Shown here piece after piece: positions 34,000-41,681 of a stretch of 64,000 bases of DNA. A program made the position numbers and the translations under genes. Every line of letters starts with the position of its first letter. Positions within the stretch are counted from its first letter, which is position 1. The notes beneath the pieces were generated by a model. That model had not been told where the DNA came from. It searched no databases and saw only the letters and a list, made by a program, of their open reading frames with translations. The stretch covers positions 310,001-374,000 of the forward strand of contig NZ_JAKLUA010000002.1 in NCBI RefSeq assembly GCF_022012435.1, in the 5' to 3' direction. The stretch is from Bradyrhizobium zhengyangense (lineage in GTDB: Bacteria > Pseudomonadota > Alphaproteobacteria > Rhizobiales > Xanthobacteraceae).

Positions 34000-35205
34000 T
34001 CACCGCGTCGTCGCCAGCTGCACCGCCAGCGCGCACGCGCGATCGTATTCGTCGAGATTGATCCACTCGTCGATCGTATGCGCCTCATTCTGCCCGGCGC
34101 CGAAGGTCACGGTCGGAATGCCGTGGCGGACCATCCAGTTGGCGTCCAGGCCGCCATTGGCGGCGCGCACGTTCGGGGTGCCGCCAACGGCGGACACGGC
34201 CTCGATGGCGCGCTTCACCACCGGCAGGTTCTCCTTCATGCGGAACGGATAATAGTCGGTCTCGGCCTTGAACTTGACCTTGCCGGACTTGCCCTGCGCG
34301 TTTGTCACCTTCTTGGCCGCCTTCTCGAACGCGGCCTTGTAGGCCTTGGTGATCTCCTTGAAGAATTTTCCGTCATGGCTGCGGCACTCGCCGCGCACAT
34401 GCACGTAGTCGGTGACGACGTTGGTGGCATCGCCCGCGGGGCGGCCCTCGCCGCCGGTGACGGGGCCGACATTGCTGGTGCCCTGCCGCGCGCTCGCGCC
34501 CTTGCCCTTCACCACCTTGCCGAACCAGCCGCCGGCCTTCACGTCGGCAAGCGCCAGCGCCATGATCATGGTCGAGGAGATGCCGCGCTCCGGCGCGACG
34601 CCGGCATGCGAGGCGCGGCCAAAAATCTCGACGGTCCAGCGGTCGGCGCCAACAGCGCCGATCACGACGTTGGAGGCCGAGCCGCCGTCATAGTTGAAGG
34701 CCATCACCGGTGACCCCAGCTCATCCAGCTTGACGTGGCGCGCGCCGTAGAGCCCGCTCTCCTCGCGCACGCAGAACAACAGCGTGATCGGCGGATGGTC
34801 GAGCTGCTGCTTCTCGAGCTCGGCGGCCAAGGTCACCAGCACGCCGCAGCCGCAGCGGTTGTCGCCGCCGAGCGCGGTCTTGGCCTCGTTGACGATCTTG
34901 CGGCCGGATTTCTTTGGCTTCGCGCCGGCGCAGAGCGGCACCGTGTCCATGTGGGTCATGAACATGATGCGCGGCTGGTTGTGCAGCGCGCCGCGGCCGG
35001 GCAGGTCGACGATGAGATTGCCGGTTTCGGTCGGCACGGGAATGCGGGTGTTGGCATCGTCCAGCCGGATCGCCTTCGCCGGCACGCCGCTTTCCTTCAG
35101 CGCGGCGGTGAGCTCACGCCCGATCGCCGCCTCCTGTCCGGTGACGCCCTCGATGGAGAGGAAGCGCATGAGACGGTCGGTGGCGGCTTTGGCGTCGACA
35201 GGCAT
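34000..35205 (-). CDS. M20-family peptidase T-like aminopeptidase
   Basis: Zinc peptidase of 401 residues resembling tripeptidase PepT/PepT2. Metal-site motifs in order: FMTHMDTVP (about 82-90), GGDNRCGCGVL (about 114-124), REESGLYGARH (about 146-156), and a late GGLDANW and AHTID. The middle dimerisation domain (about 190-310) carries IFGRASHAG. Note two cysteines in GGDNRCGCG. The ATG at 35205 is the only sensible start. Cytoplasmic peptide turnover is the likely role. Confidence 0.87.
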   Translation of the reverse strand: MPVDAKAATDRLMRFLSIEGVTGQEAAIGRELTAALKESGVPAKAIRLDDANTRIPVPTETGNLIVDLPGRGALHNQPRIMFMTHMDTVPLCAGAKPKKSGRKIVNEAKTALGGDNRCGCGVLVTLAAELEKQQLDHPPITLLFCVREESGLYGARHVKLDELGSPVMAFNYDGGSASNVVIGAVGADRWTVEIFGRASHAGVAPERGISSTMIMALALADVKAGGWFGKVVKGKGASARQGTSNVGPVTGGEGRPAGDATNVVTDYVHVRGECRSHDGKFFKEITKAYKAAFEKAAKKVTNAQGKSGKVKFKAETDYYPFRMKENLPVVKRAIEAVSAVGGTPNVRAANGGLDANWMVRHGIPTVTFGAGQNEAHTIDEWINLDEYDRACALAVQLATTR

Positions 35206-35239
35206 GAACTGAATTCCCTACAGATGCGAAGCGCCTACC

Positions 35240-36487
35240 TTACGAATGCTGTGAGGTGTAAGTCAAAAAGATCGTCACGCCGACGAGCAGCATCGCCGCC
35301 ATGAACAGCAGCACCGCCGGCAATCCCGCGACCGATGCGACAGCGCCTGACATCGACTGCATCAGCGCGGTGCCAAGGAAGAAGGCGAGGTTCACGGCGG
35401 CTAGCGCCTTTCCGGCGGTCTGCGCGTCCACCAGTTGCCGGCACATGCCGAACAGCAGCGGCTGAGCCGAGGTCGCAAGGCCAATCAGCACGAACAGCAC
35501 GAGGTCGTATTGCGGTGGCATGACCTCAACGCCGAACAGCCATGCAACCGCATAATGCGGCGCGCCGAGCGCCATCAGCACCACCAGCAGAGCTGCGATC
35601 GTGTGCGTGCCAGCCACCAGTTCGCGGCGGTGGCCGACCTTGCGGTCGACCATGCCCATCAGCAGGGGACCTGCGATCATCGCCAGCGTGTAGGCGCCGA
35701 GCTGGTTGCCGGCCTCGACCCGCGACAGGCCCTTGACCTGCATCAGCCACGGCCCGCCCCACAAGCCGCGCAGCACCAGCGAGGTCGCGAGCGACACCAG
35801 CGCCAACGCGATCAGCCCGCGCAAGGGCCGCGACAGGCCGAGCCTGAGCACCTCGATCATCTGCGACAGCGGCGAGGAATCGTCCTTGTGCTCGGCTGGC
35901 TGGTTCGGCACCAGCGCAAACACGGCGAGCGCCACCGCGATGCCGCCGGCCGCGGCGATCCAGAACCCGGCGCGCCAGCCGTAAGTGTCGACCACGAAGG
36001 CGAGCGGGCTCGACGACAGCAGCATGCCGATATTGCCGATCGACAGGATCGCGCCCGACCACAGCCCGAAGCGCGCCGCCGACAATTGCTTCGCCGCCAG
36101 CGTCATCGGGCACATCAGCATGCCTGACGTCGCGATGCCCAGCAGCAATTGCCCGAAGGCAAAACTCTCAGGCCCGGTCGCAAAGCCCGACGCGGTCGCG
36201 CCGACCACGGTGCCCGCAAGCAGGCTCAGCGACACCGGCCGCACGCCAAAGCGGTCCATTGCGGCGCCCACAGGGATTTGCGAAGCGGCGAACGCAAAAT
36301 GATAGACCGAGGTGAGGCTCGCCAGCGCCTGCGGCTGTACGTGGAAATCCACCGCCATCAGGTCGAGGCTGAGCGCCGGGATGGTGCGCAGCAGCGTAGA
36401 GAGCATGTGCCCACAGGCCAGCGCCACCAGCGCAAAGATCAGCGCGCGTGTGCCATGTCCCGCCTCATCATTGGCAACCGCACTCAT
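35240..36487 (-). CDS. MFS transporter
   Basis: Major facilitator of 415 residues with 12 predicted helices and no signal peptide. Helix 2-3 loop AMDRFGVRPVSL is the usual MFS motif A variant (G.L.DR.G.R). A charged central loop near residue 195-215 (NQPAEHKDDSSPLSQM) separates the two halves. It follows no clear operon; the peptidase gene lies 35 nt downstream on the same strand and may be cotranscribed. The substrate is unknown. Confidence 0.85.
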   Translation of the reverse strand: MSAVANDEAGHGTRALIFALVALACGHMLSTLLRTIPALSLDLMAVDFHVQPQALASLTSVYHFAFAASQIPVGAAMDRFGVRPVSLSLLAGTVVGATASGFATGPESFAFGQLLLGIATSGMLMCPMTLAAKQLSAARFGLWSGAILSIGNIGMLLSSSPLAFVVDTYGWRAGFWIAAAGGIAVALAVFALVPNQPAEHKDDSSPLSQMIEVLRLGLSRPLRGLIALALVSLATSLVLRGLWGGPWLMQVKGLSRVEAGNQLGAYTLAMIAGPLLMGMVDRKVGHRRELVAGTHTIAALLVVLMALGAPHYAVAWLFGVEVMPPQYDLVLFVLIGLATSAQPLLFGMCRQLVDAQTAGKALAAVNLAFFLGTALMQSMSGAVASVAGLPAVLLFMAAMLLVGVTIFLTYTSQHS

Positions 36488-36673
36488 CAGCGTTCCGTCC
36501 CGGCAACGTTTTGGCCGGGTTACACGATTGGGGGAGGCGTGCCAATGCCGGGAGGGGGCGGCTTATCGCATGGCCCGCCAGACTTTCGCGTGTGAGTCGC
36601 GTTACGACCGCTCGGCTCTAGGCTATAGAGGTTGTAGCCCAGCCGTCCCGATTCCGTCCCACCAGAGCATCAC

Positions 36674-37747
36674 ATGGCGGACAAGCCCAAGACGCTTCGC
36701 GTCAGCCTTGTGCAATGTCGCGGCACTGCTTACGAGGTCGGCCGCGCCCAAGCGGATGCGTTTGCCGCGACCCGCAAGGGCAAGGCATTTCTCCGCAAGC
36801 GGTTGAAGCTGCCCTGGTGGTTGAACATCCGCACCGAGGAGCGTGCATTCAGGGCGTATGCGCCTGCTCTGTGGGAGGAGATCGGCGGGATCGCCGAGGG
36901 GCTCAACATCTCGATGGAGCATGCCGTCACCTATTTCGGCAACGAAGGCATGAGGATGCCGACAGGCGGCTGCTCGGCCGTGATGTCTGGTGGTGTTTAT
37001 GGCCGCAACTATGATTTCTGGCCGCGAGGGTATGAGGGACGCTTCGCGCTCGTCCAGATCAGCGGCAGCTATGCCAGCATCGGCGGCAGCCATCAGCTGA
37101 CCGGACGACTGGACGGCATGAATGAACACGGTCTCGCCATCGGCCTGCATCTGGTCAAGGCGCGACCGCGTGCGCCCGGTCTCAACAGCGTGTTACTGGT
37201 CAGGCGCGTCCTGGATAGCTGTGCGACGACGGCGGAGGCCGTCGACCTTCTGCGCCGCACGCCTCATGCCATGCAGTACAATTATTCGCTGCTCGATTCC
37301 GGCGGCGTGGCTGCGGTGGTTGAAGCAGGGGCCGGCGCGGTCGCGGTGCGCGGTGGCGACTGGCTTGCCTGCACCAATCATTTCCAGTCGCCGCAATTGC
37401 GGCGCCTCAATCGCCGGGTCGCGCATTCGATCGACCGGCTCCCGCCGCTGGAAGGTTGGGCCGCGCGAAATCTGACGGCCGAGCAGACGTTCCAGGCGCT
37501 GAACTTTTCGGCCTCGCCGGCCTTCCATAATTACGGTCGCGCCCAAACGCTGCACACCATCGTTGCCGAGCCGGGAAAGCGACGGCTCCTGATCGGTATC
37601 GGGGGCGATGCAGCCGCGCTCGAAGAGGACATGCTGGACGTTGATTTCAAGTCATGGGTCGCCGGCGAAGATTTGCCGACGTCTGAGATCAAGGGGCAGC
37701 TCAATCTTGGTCTGCGCCGATTGTGGCGGACCAGAGCGAGGCGATAG
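36674..37747 (+). CDS. C45-type acyltransferase / linear amide hydrolase
   Basis: Ntn-hydrolase of 357 residues of the isopenicillin-N acyltransferase (C45) family. The nucleophile is expected at Cys100 in TGGCSAVM; in this family the precursor is cut just before the cysteine, so residues 1-99 would be the released chain. GRNYDFW (110-116) and the later CTNHF (about 235) are family hallmarks. Probable role: hydrolysis or transfer of acyl groups on amides. No signal peptide. It diverges from the MFS gene. Confidence 0.83.
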   Translation: MADKPKTLRVSLVQCRGTAYEVGRAQADAFAATRKGKAFLRKRLKLPWWLNIRTEERAFRAYAPALWEEIGGIAEGLNISMEHAVTYFGNEGMRMPTGGCSAVMSGGVYGRNYDFWPRGYEGRFALVQISGSYASIGGSHQLTGRLDGMNEHGLAIGLHLVKARPRAPGLNSVLLVRRVLDSCATTAEAVDLLRRTPHAMQYNYSLLDSGGVAAVVEAGAGAVAVRGGDWLACTNHFQSPQLRRLNRRVAHSIDRLPPLEGWAARNLTAEQTFQALNFSASPAFHNYGRAQTLHTIVAEPGKRRLLIGIGGDAAALEEDMLDVDFKSWVAGEDLPTSEIKGQLNLGLRRLWRTRARR

Positions 37748-37849
37748 CCGAGCCAGGTGCTTAAGGCCGCCCGTGGTTCGGCATGCCACGATGGAGTAAT
37801 CGGTGATAAGCATGGGGTGGGAATCTCATGCCGATCAGGGGACGCAAAA

Positions 37850-38347
37850 GTGATCGCAAAGCTTAGCCGGATCGTTCTTCTTGATGCATTCGCCATGTTC
37901 GCCGCGCTTGGCACCGCTCACGCCGCAACCGTCGTGGCCCTTGGCGCCAGCAACACCTTCGGCAAGGGTGTCTCGCGCAGCCAGGCCTATCCGGCACAGC
38001 TCGAAGCGCTTCTCCGTGCGAGGGGTCTTGGCGTCCATGTCATCAATGCCGGCGTCAACGGTGACACCACGGCAAGCATGCTGGCCCGGCTGGATCGCGT
38101 CGTTCCGAAGGGAACGAGCGTGGTGATCCTTCAACCAGGTGGAAACGACCGGAGAAAGCTCGCCGCCGACAACACCCCCGCCATCCAAAGCCGGTTAAGC
38201 GCGATGGGGATCAAAATTGTCATGCTGCCGAACGGGATGCTGCACGGGCTGCCGCATCAGCCCGATGGGCAGCATCTCACGCCGGAGGGCTATCACATGC
38301 TGGCAGAGCAGCTGGTCGGCGAGGTCGCCGCGGCACTCGGCAAATAG
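37850..38347 (+). CDS. SGNH/GDSL-family esterase, exported copy (copy 1)
   Basis: 165 residues from a GTG at 37850 that has AGGGG about 8 nt upstream. A signal peptide (about residues 1-26, ending AHA-AT) precedes an SGNH hydrolase with all blocks: nucleophile Ser in LGASNTFG, Gly in NAGVNGDTT, GGND, and DGQHLTPEG with the catalytic Asp-His. Related enzymes are arylesterases and lysophospholipases (TesA-like). From 37931 to the stop it is duplicated without gaps at 41121-41537. A longer frame to 37757 lacks a signal sequence. Confidence 0.82.
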   Translation: MIAKLSRIVLLDAFAMFAALGTAHAATVVALGASNTFGKGVSRSQAYPAQLEALLRARGLGVHVINAGVNGDTTASMLARLDRVVPKGTSVVILQPGGNDRRKLAADNTPAIQSRLSAMGIKIVMLPNGMLHGLPHQPDGQHLTPEGYHMLAEQLVGEVAAALGK

Positions 38348-38419
38348 CGTCAAGCCGTCTGTTGAGGTCAAAAGGCCCAAGTCGGAACGAGCTTGCCGTT
38401 CGACATTTTCGCTCTGGCT

Positions 38420-38473
38420 AACTTCCGCCGATAGCGCTGAGCTGACGACGGCGCAGGCTCCCGCGATGTCGGC
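38420..38473. repeat. Direct repeat, left copy (54 nt)
   Basis: 54 nt here match 39062-39115 in the same orientation with 5 mismatches, including an identical stretch of over 20 nt starting atagcgctgagctgacg. The two copies bracket the gene for a small membrane protein. No coding sequence covers either copy. Confidence 0.7.
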
Positions 38474-38640
38474 TATAGGACTAAGAGCGAACCGAGGTAA
38501 GACGGCGTTGCGATGCCCGTTGTTGCCCCGCTTGGACCTCCTCCCACCAATCATTCAAAGTTGAGCATTCCGCAAGTACAAAGGTTGATATAGTTCAGTT
38601 ATGCGACCTGGGCACGTGTTCTTAGGTTTCAGTGTGTGCA

Positions 38641-38991
38641 ATGAGTTTCCAGATAAACATTGGGGACCTTATTTCCGTCTGCGCGGTCGGCGTTGCAGTT
38701 CTATGGATAGTGATCTTCGCCCGAGTGCAGAGGACGAAGGTTCGGCTAACCCTTATTCGGCCCAGGCAGGAGGTGGCGATGTCAGGTTGGCTTGAACACG
38801 TCCTTTTCGCGTTTTTCAGCGGAACTGCGCCGCTTTGGATAGGTTTGGCCCTTCAATGGAAGGGGACGATCATTCTTCTTTTTATCTTGGGCATTGCTGC
38901 CACGCTCTGGTTCATTGGACGGATGCTCCGATACGTCCTCAGAAGCATCAGCGACCTGTTTTACGAGGATGTCCTGTCGAAACTTAAATAG
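38641..38991 (+). CDS. Small membrane protein of unknown function
   Basis: 116 residues from the ATG at 38641. Two or three hydrophobic segments are visible: about 8-27 (ISVCAVGVAVLWIVIFARV), 53-70 (VLFAFFSGTAPLWIGLAL) and 76-95 (IILLFILGIAATLWFIGRML). The loop between the first two is basic. No family was recognised. GC content and codon use are lower than in neighbouring genes, and direct repeats flank it, which suggests later acquisition. No clear Shine-Dalgarno is present. Confidence 0.5.
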   Translation: MSFQINIGDLISVCAVGVAVLWIVIFARVQRTKVRLTLIRPRQEVAMSGWLEHVLFAFFSGTAPLWIGLALQWKGTIILLFILGIAATLWFIGRMLRYVLRSISDLFYEDVLSKLK

Positions 38992-39061
38992 AGACAGTTG
39001 AGTCGCCCCTCAGCCGTCGAACACCTTCATTCTCGAATGTCGCCTGCCGACCCATCCGGCC

Positions 39062-39115
39062 AACTTCCGCTCATAGCGCTGAGCTGACGACGGCGCGTGC
39101 TCACGCGATGTCGGC
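39062..39115. repeat. Direct repeat, right copy (54 nt)
   Basis: Second copy of the repeat at 38420-38473 (49 of 54 positions identical by eye). The repeats are 642 nt apart, start to start. Confidence 0.7.
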
Positions 39116-39193
39116 AAGTTTGGTGAACCCGTCGCGACGCGCGCCTACGAAACCGTAAGCCTCCGAACAACGCACTTGACCATGCTCATCCAT

Positions 39194-39225
39194 TTATATA
39201 AGCGTTCTGTTATATAACGAGAACG
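39194..39225. promoter_or_regulatory. ArsR-type operator/promoter dyad
   Basis: Two TTATATAA boxes (39194-39201 and 39210-39217) lie 16 nt apart, and the second is the core of a longer dyad CGTTCT-GTTATATAAC-G-AGAACG (39203-39225). The dyad ends 6 nt before the ArsR start codon. The position and size fit autorepression by the downstream ArsR protein. Confidence 0.6.
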
Positions 39226-39231
39226 GAATTC

Positions 39232-39570
39232 ATGCGAAACCTGGATGCCGCCTTTTCCGCGCTCGCCGATCCCACACGGCGGGCCCTGCTCGCCCGGCTC
39301 GCCCGGGGCGAGGCGACCGTTTTGGAACTCGCCGAGCCCTTCGACATGACGCAGCCCGCCATCAGCCGGCACCTCAAAGTGCTCGAAGGCGCGGGCCTGA
39401 TCGTTCGCCGCGTCGAAGGCACCAAGCGTCCCTGCCGTCTGGCGCCTGCGGCGATTACCGAGATCGACCAGTGGCTCGGGCTTTTGCGCGATGCGCTGGC
39501 CAAGAACTACGACCGACTGGACGACGTTCTCGCTACCATGAAGCCCAAGCCGCGAAAGGCACGCCGATGA
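39232..39570 (+). CDS. ArsR-family transcriptional repressor
   Basis: 112-residue winged-helix regulator. LDAAFSALADPTRRALLARLARGEATVLELAEPF and the recognition helix TQPAISRHLKVLEGAGLIVR are textbook ArsR. The metal-binding CxC motif of metal sensors is absent, which fits the non-metal subgroup found beside AHSA1/SRPBCC genes. The stop overlaps the next start (ATGA), so both proteins are translated together. A strong dyad overlaps its promoter. Confidence 0.9.
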   Translation: MRNLDAAFSALADPTRRALLARLARGEATVLELAEPFDMTQPAISRHLKVLEGAGLIVRRVEGTKRPCRLAPAAITEIDQWLGLLRDALAKNYDRLDDVLATMKPKPRKARR

Positions 39571-40034
39571 GCAAACTGATCCTGAAAACCGAAGGCGAGA
39601 CACATGTCGTTGCCGTCAGGCGCTTTGCCGCGCCACCCGAAGCCGTTTATCGCGCTCATACCGAGCCGGCGTTGATCCAGAAGTGGATGCTCGGCCCCGA
39701 CGGCTGGACCATGCCGGTGTGCATCGCCGATGCCCGCCCAGGCGGCAAGATCCGCTACGAGTGGACCAACGGCGAAGGCCACGGCTTCTACCTGACTGGC
39801 GAGTTTGTGGAGCTGACGCCGTTCAGTCGCATCGTGCACGTCGAGCGCATGCATATGCCAGATCCGTGTCCGGACAATCACGTCGTCACGACGTTCGAGC
39901 CCGATGGGCGTGGCACTCTGATGACCATGCGCATGACGCTGCCCGATGCAAAGACGCGCGCGGCGATGCTCTCAAGCGGCATGGAGCATGGCATGGAAGC
40001 GAGCTACATCCGCCTCGAGACGATGTTGCAGTGA
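39567..40034 (+). CDS. SRPBCC / AHSA1-family protein
   Basis: 155-residue START-like hydrophobic-pocket protein of the Activator-of-Hsp90-homology type. The N-terminus VVAVRRFAAPPEAVYRAHTEPALIQKWM and the C-terminal GMEASYIRLETML are characteristic, as is GGKIRYEW in the middle. It probably binds a small hydrophobic ligand. It starts inside the ArsR stop codon, a very common two-gene arrangement in which the ArsR protein represses both. Confidence 0.88.
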   Translation: MSKLILKTEGETHVVAVRRFAAPPEAVYRAHTEPALIQKWMLGPDGWTMPVCIADARPGGKIRYEWTNGEGHGFYLTGEFVELTPFSRIVHVERMHMPDPCPDNHVVTTFEPDGRGTLMTMRMTLPDAKTRAAMLSSGMEHGMEASYIRLETMLQ

Positions 40035-40346
40035 CGTTGCCATGATCAGGATCCACGATTTTGCGTCGGGCCGCGGTCATGACCGGCCCGCCAGTGCGCA
40101 AGGTCGCGCTGTGCCGGGGGCGTGACTCACGGAGCTGCTCCTCCACGAGTTGCCGACGGCCACGAGCGCAGACCTTCGCCGTATAGACACCGTTCGATTC
40201 CAAACGAAATTCGCGGCGGCCATATTGTCTCTTGTTGGCCATTAGCTGGCCAATCGCGGCAATGGTGCGGGACAGCAGCAAGTGACCCCGTTGCAGACCT
40301 CACACGCGCAGCTAAAGTTGGAGAACTCCTAAAGTCAGAGCGATCG
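40035..40346. other. Intergenic region, no gene seen
   Basis: 312 bases between the AHSA1 and RNA-ligase-like genes. Open frames exist on both strands but none carries a family motif. It may contain debris of a lost gene; nothing could be identified. Confidence 0.4.
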
Positions 40347-40889
40347 ATGGCAATAGCGATCAACGTACGGGCCGATGGAGACTCCTCAAGTGAGGTCGAA
40401 CAGCTATGGGATCAGGTTGCGGCATTCGAGGACGAACCCTCGATGCGCACGCTCGGCTACCGGCCACATTTTACGCTCGCGATCTATGACTCGCTTGCAA
40501 TTGAAGAGGATACCGCACGACAAGCGATGCTGAGTGCGGCGACGAGCGAAGTGCAACTTCGCATCGAGTTTAGGCGCATTCGGTGGTTTGTCGGGCCGCC
40601 CCTTGTTCTTTGGATGGAGCCTGCAGACGATGTGGCCCTCAGGAGGTGGCACGCTTCGGTTAGTGCAGCTATCGACCCGGCCTATTGTCGGCTCCACTAT
40701 CGGCCGGGACAATGGATACCTCATTGTACGCTTGGCACTCGCATCATTGATGGAAGGCGCCATGACGCGATCGCCTTCGCGGGCTCGTTCAACCGAAGCA
40801 TCTCGGTGTTGTTTGACGTTGCGGACTGCGTCGTTTTCCCGCCCGTGCGGGTCGTTGCAGAACATAAGCTGCCGGCGGGCCTGCCCTAG
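40347..40889 (+). CDS. 2'-5' RNA ligase / cyclic phosphodiesterase superfamily protein
   Basis: 180 residues with the two H-x-T motifs that define the superfamily: HFTLA (about residues 41-45) and HCTLG (about 131-135). Members hydrolyse or form 2',5' bonds in RNA or open 2',3'-cyclic phosphates. The reading frame could begin at 40122, but that leader is not conserved-looking; the ATG at 40347 places the first motif at the usual distance. GC content is moderate. The neighbours give no functional hint. Confidence 0.7.
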   Translation: MAIAINVRADGDSSSEVEQLWDQVAAFEDEPSMRTLGYRPHFTLAIYDSLAIEEDTARQAMLSAATSEVQLRIEFRRIRWFVGPPLVLWMEPADDVALRRWHASVSAAIDPAYCRLHYRPGQWIPHCTLGTRIIDGRRHDAIAFAGSFNRSISVLFDVADCVVFPPVRVVAEHKLPAGLP

Positions 40890-41102
40890 CTGCGAGGGCG
40901 GCTGCTGGCCCTTCGCTTCTGTTGACGCGGTGCCGCGTCATGCCGACTTATGGGCCCATACCGGAAGTTTGCAACCGCGCGTCAAACCGACCCAATTGAC
41001 CCGAAGCGGGCGTCGGAGGATTTGACAAATTTATCCGGGCCGATTGGCATTTCGGATAGATTTGCCATTTAGGCTGTAGTGCCTGCGAACGGAATTACAG
41101 CG

Positions 41103-41537
41103 ATGTCCCAAGCAGCAATCGACGTGGCCCTTGGCGCCAGCAACACTTTCGGCAAAGGCGTGTCGCGCAGCCAGGCCTATCTCGCACAGCTTGAAGCGCT
41201 TCTCCGTGCGAGGGGGCTGAACGTCCGTGTCATCAATGCCGGCATCAACGGTGACACCACGGGAGGCATGCTGGCTCGCATCGATCGAGTCGTTCCGAAG
41301 GGAACGAGCGTCGTGATCCTCCAACCCGGCGGAAACGACCGGAGAAAGCTGGCGGCCGACAACACGCCCGAAATCCAAAGCCGGCTGGGCGCGATGGGCA
41401 TCAAGGTGGTCATGCTCCCGAACGGGATGCTGCATGGACTGCCGCATCAACCCGACGGGCAGCATCTCACGCCAGAGGGCTATCACATGCTGGCCGAGCA
41501 ACTGGTCGGTCAGGTCGCAGCGACGCTGGGTAAATGA
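41103..41537 (+). CDS. SGNH/GDSL-family esterase, copy 2 without signal peptide
   Basis: 144 residues from the ATG at 41103 (GGA about 9 nt upstream); a GTG at 41079 is possible. All SGNH blocks are kept: LGASNTFG, NAGINGDTT, GGND and DGQHLTPEG. From 41121 to the stop it aligns without gaps to 37931-38347, and the proteins differ at 12 of 137 positions, mostly conservatively. It has no signal peptide, so it should stay in the cytoplasm or not fold as an exported enzyme. It may be a recent duplication that lost its leader. Confidence 0.72.
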   Translation: MSQAAIDVALGASNTFGKGVSRSQAYLAQLEALLRARGLNVRVINAGINGDTTGGMLARIDRVVPKGTSVVILQPGGNDRRKLAADNTPEIQSRLGAMGIKVVMLPNGMLHGLPHQPDGQHLTPEGYHMLAEQLVGQVAATLGK

Positions 41538-41681
41538 CGTTACGCCCGCTCGAAGGTGTCGATGCTGGTTGTGACCGCGCGCCGCCAGTTGAGCGGCCTC
41601 AGCTTTGCGGGGTCGCCTTCATTGGCGGCGCTCAGCGCCTGGTCGGCAGAGGTAGTCGAAAGAAGGCAATCGCTTGCGGTC

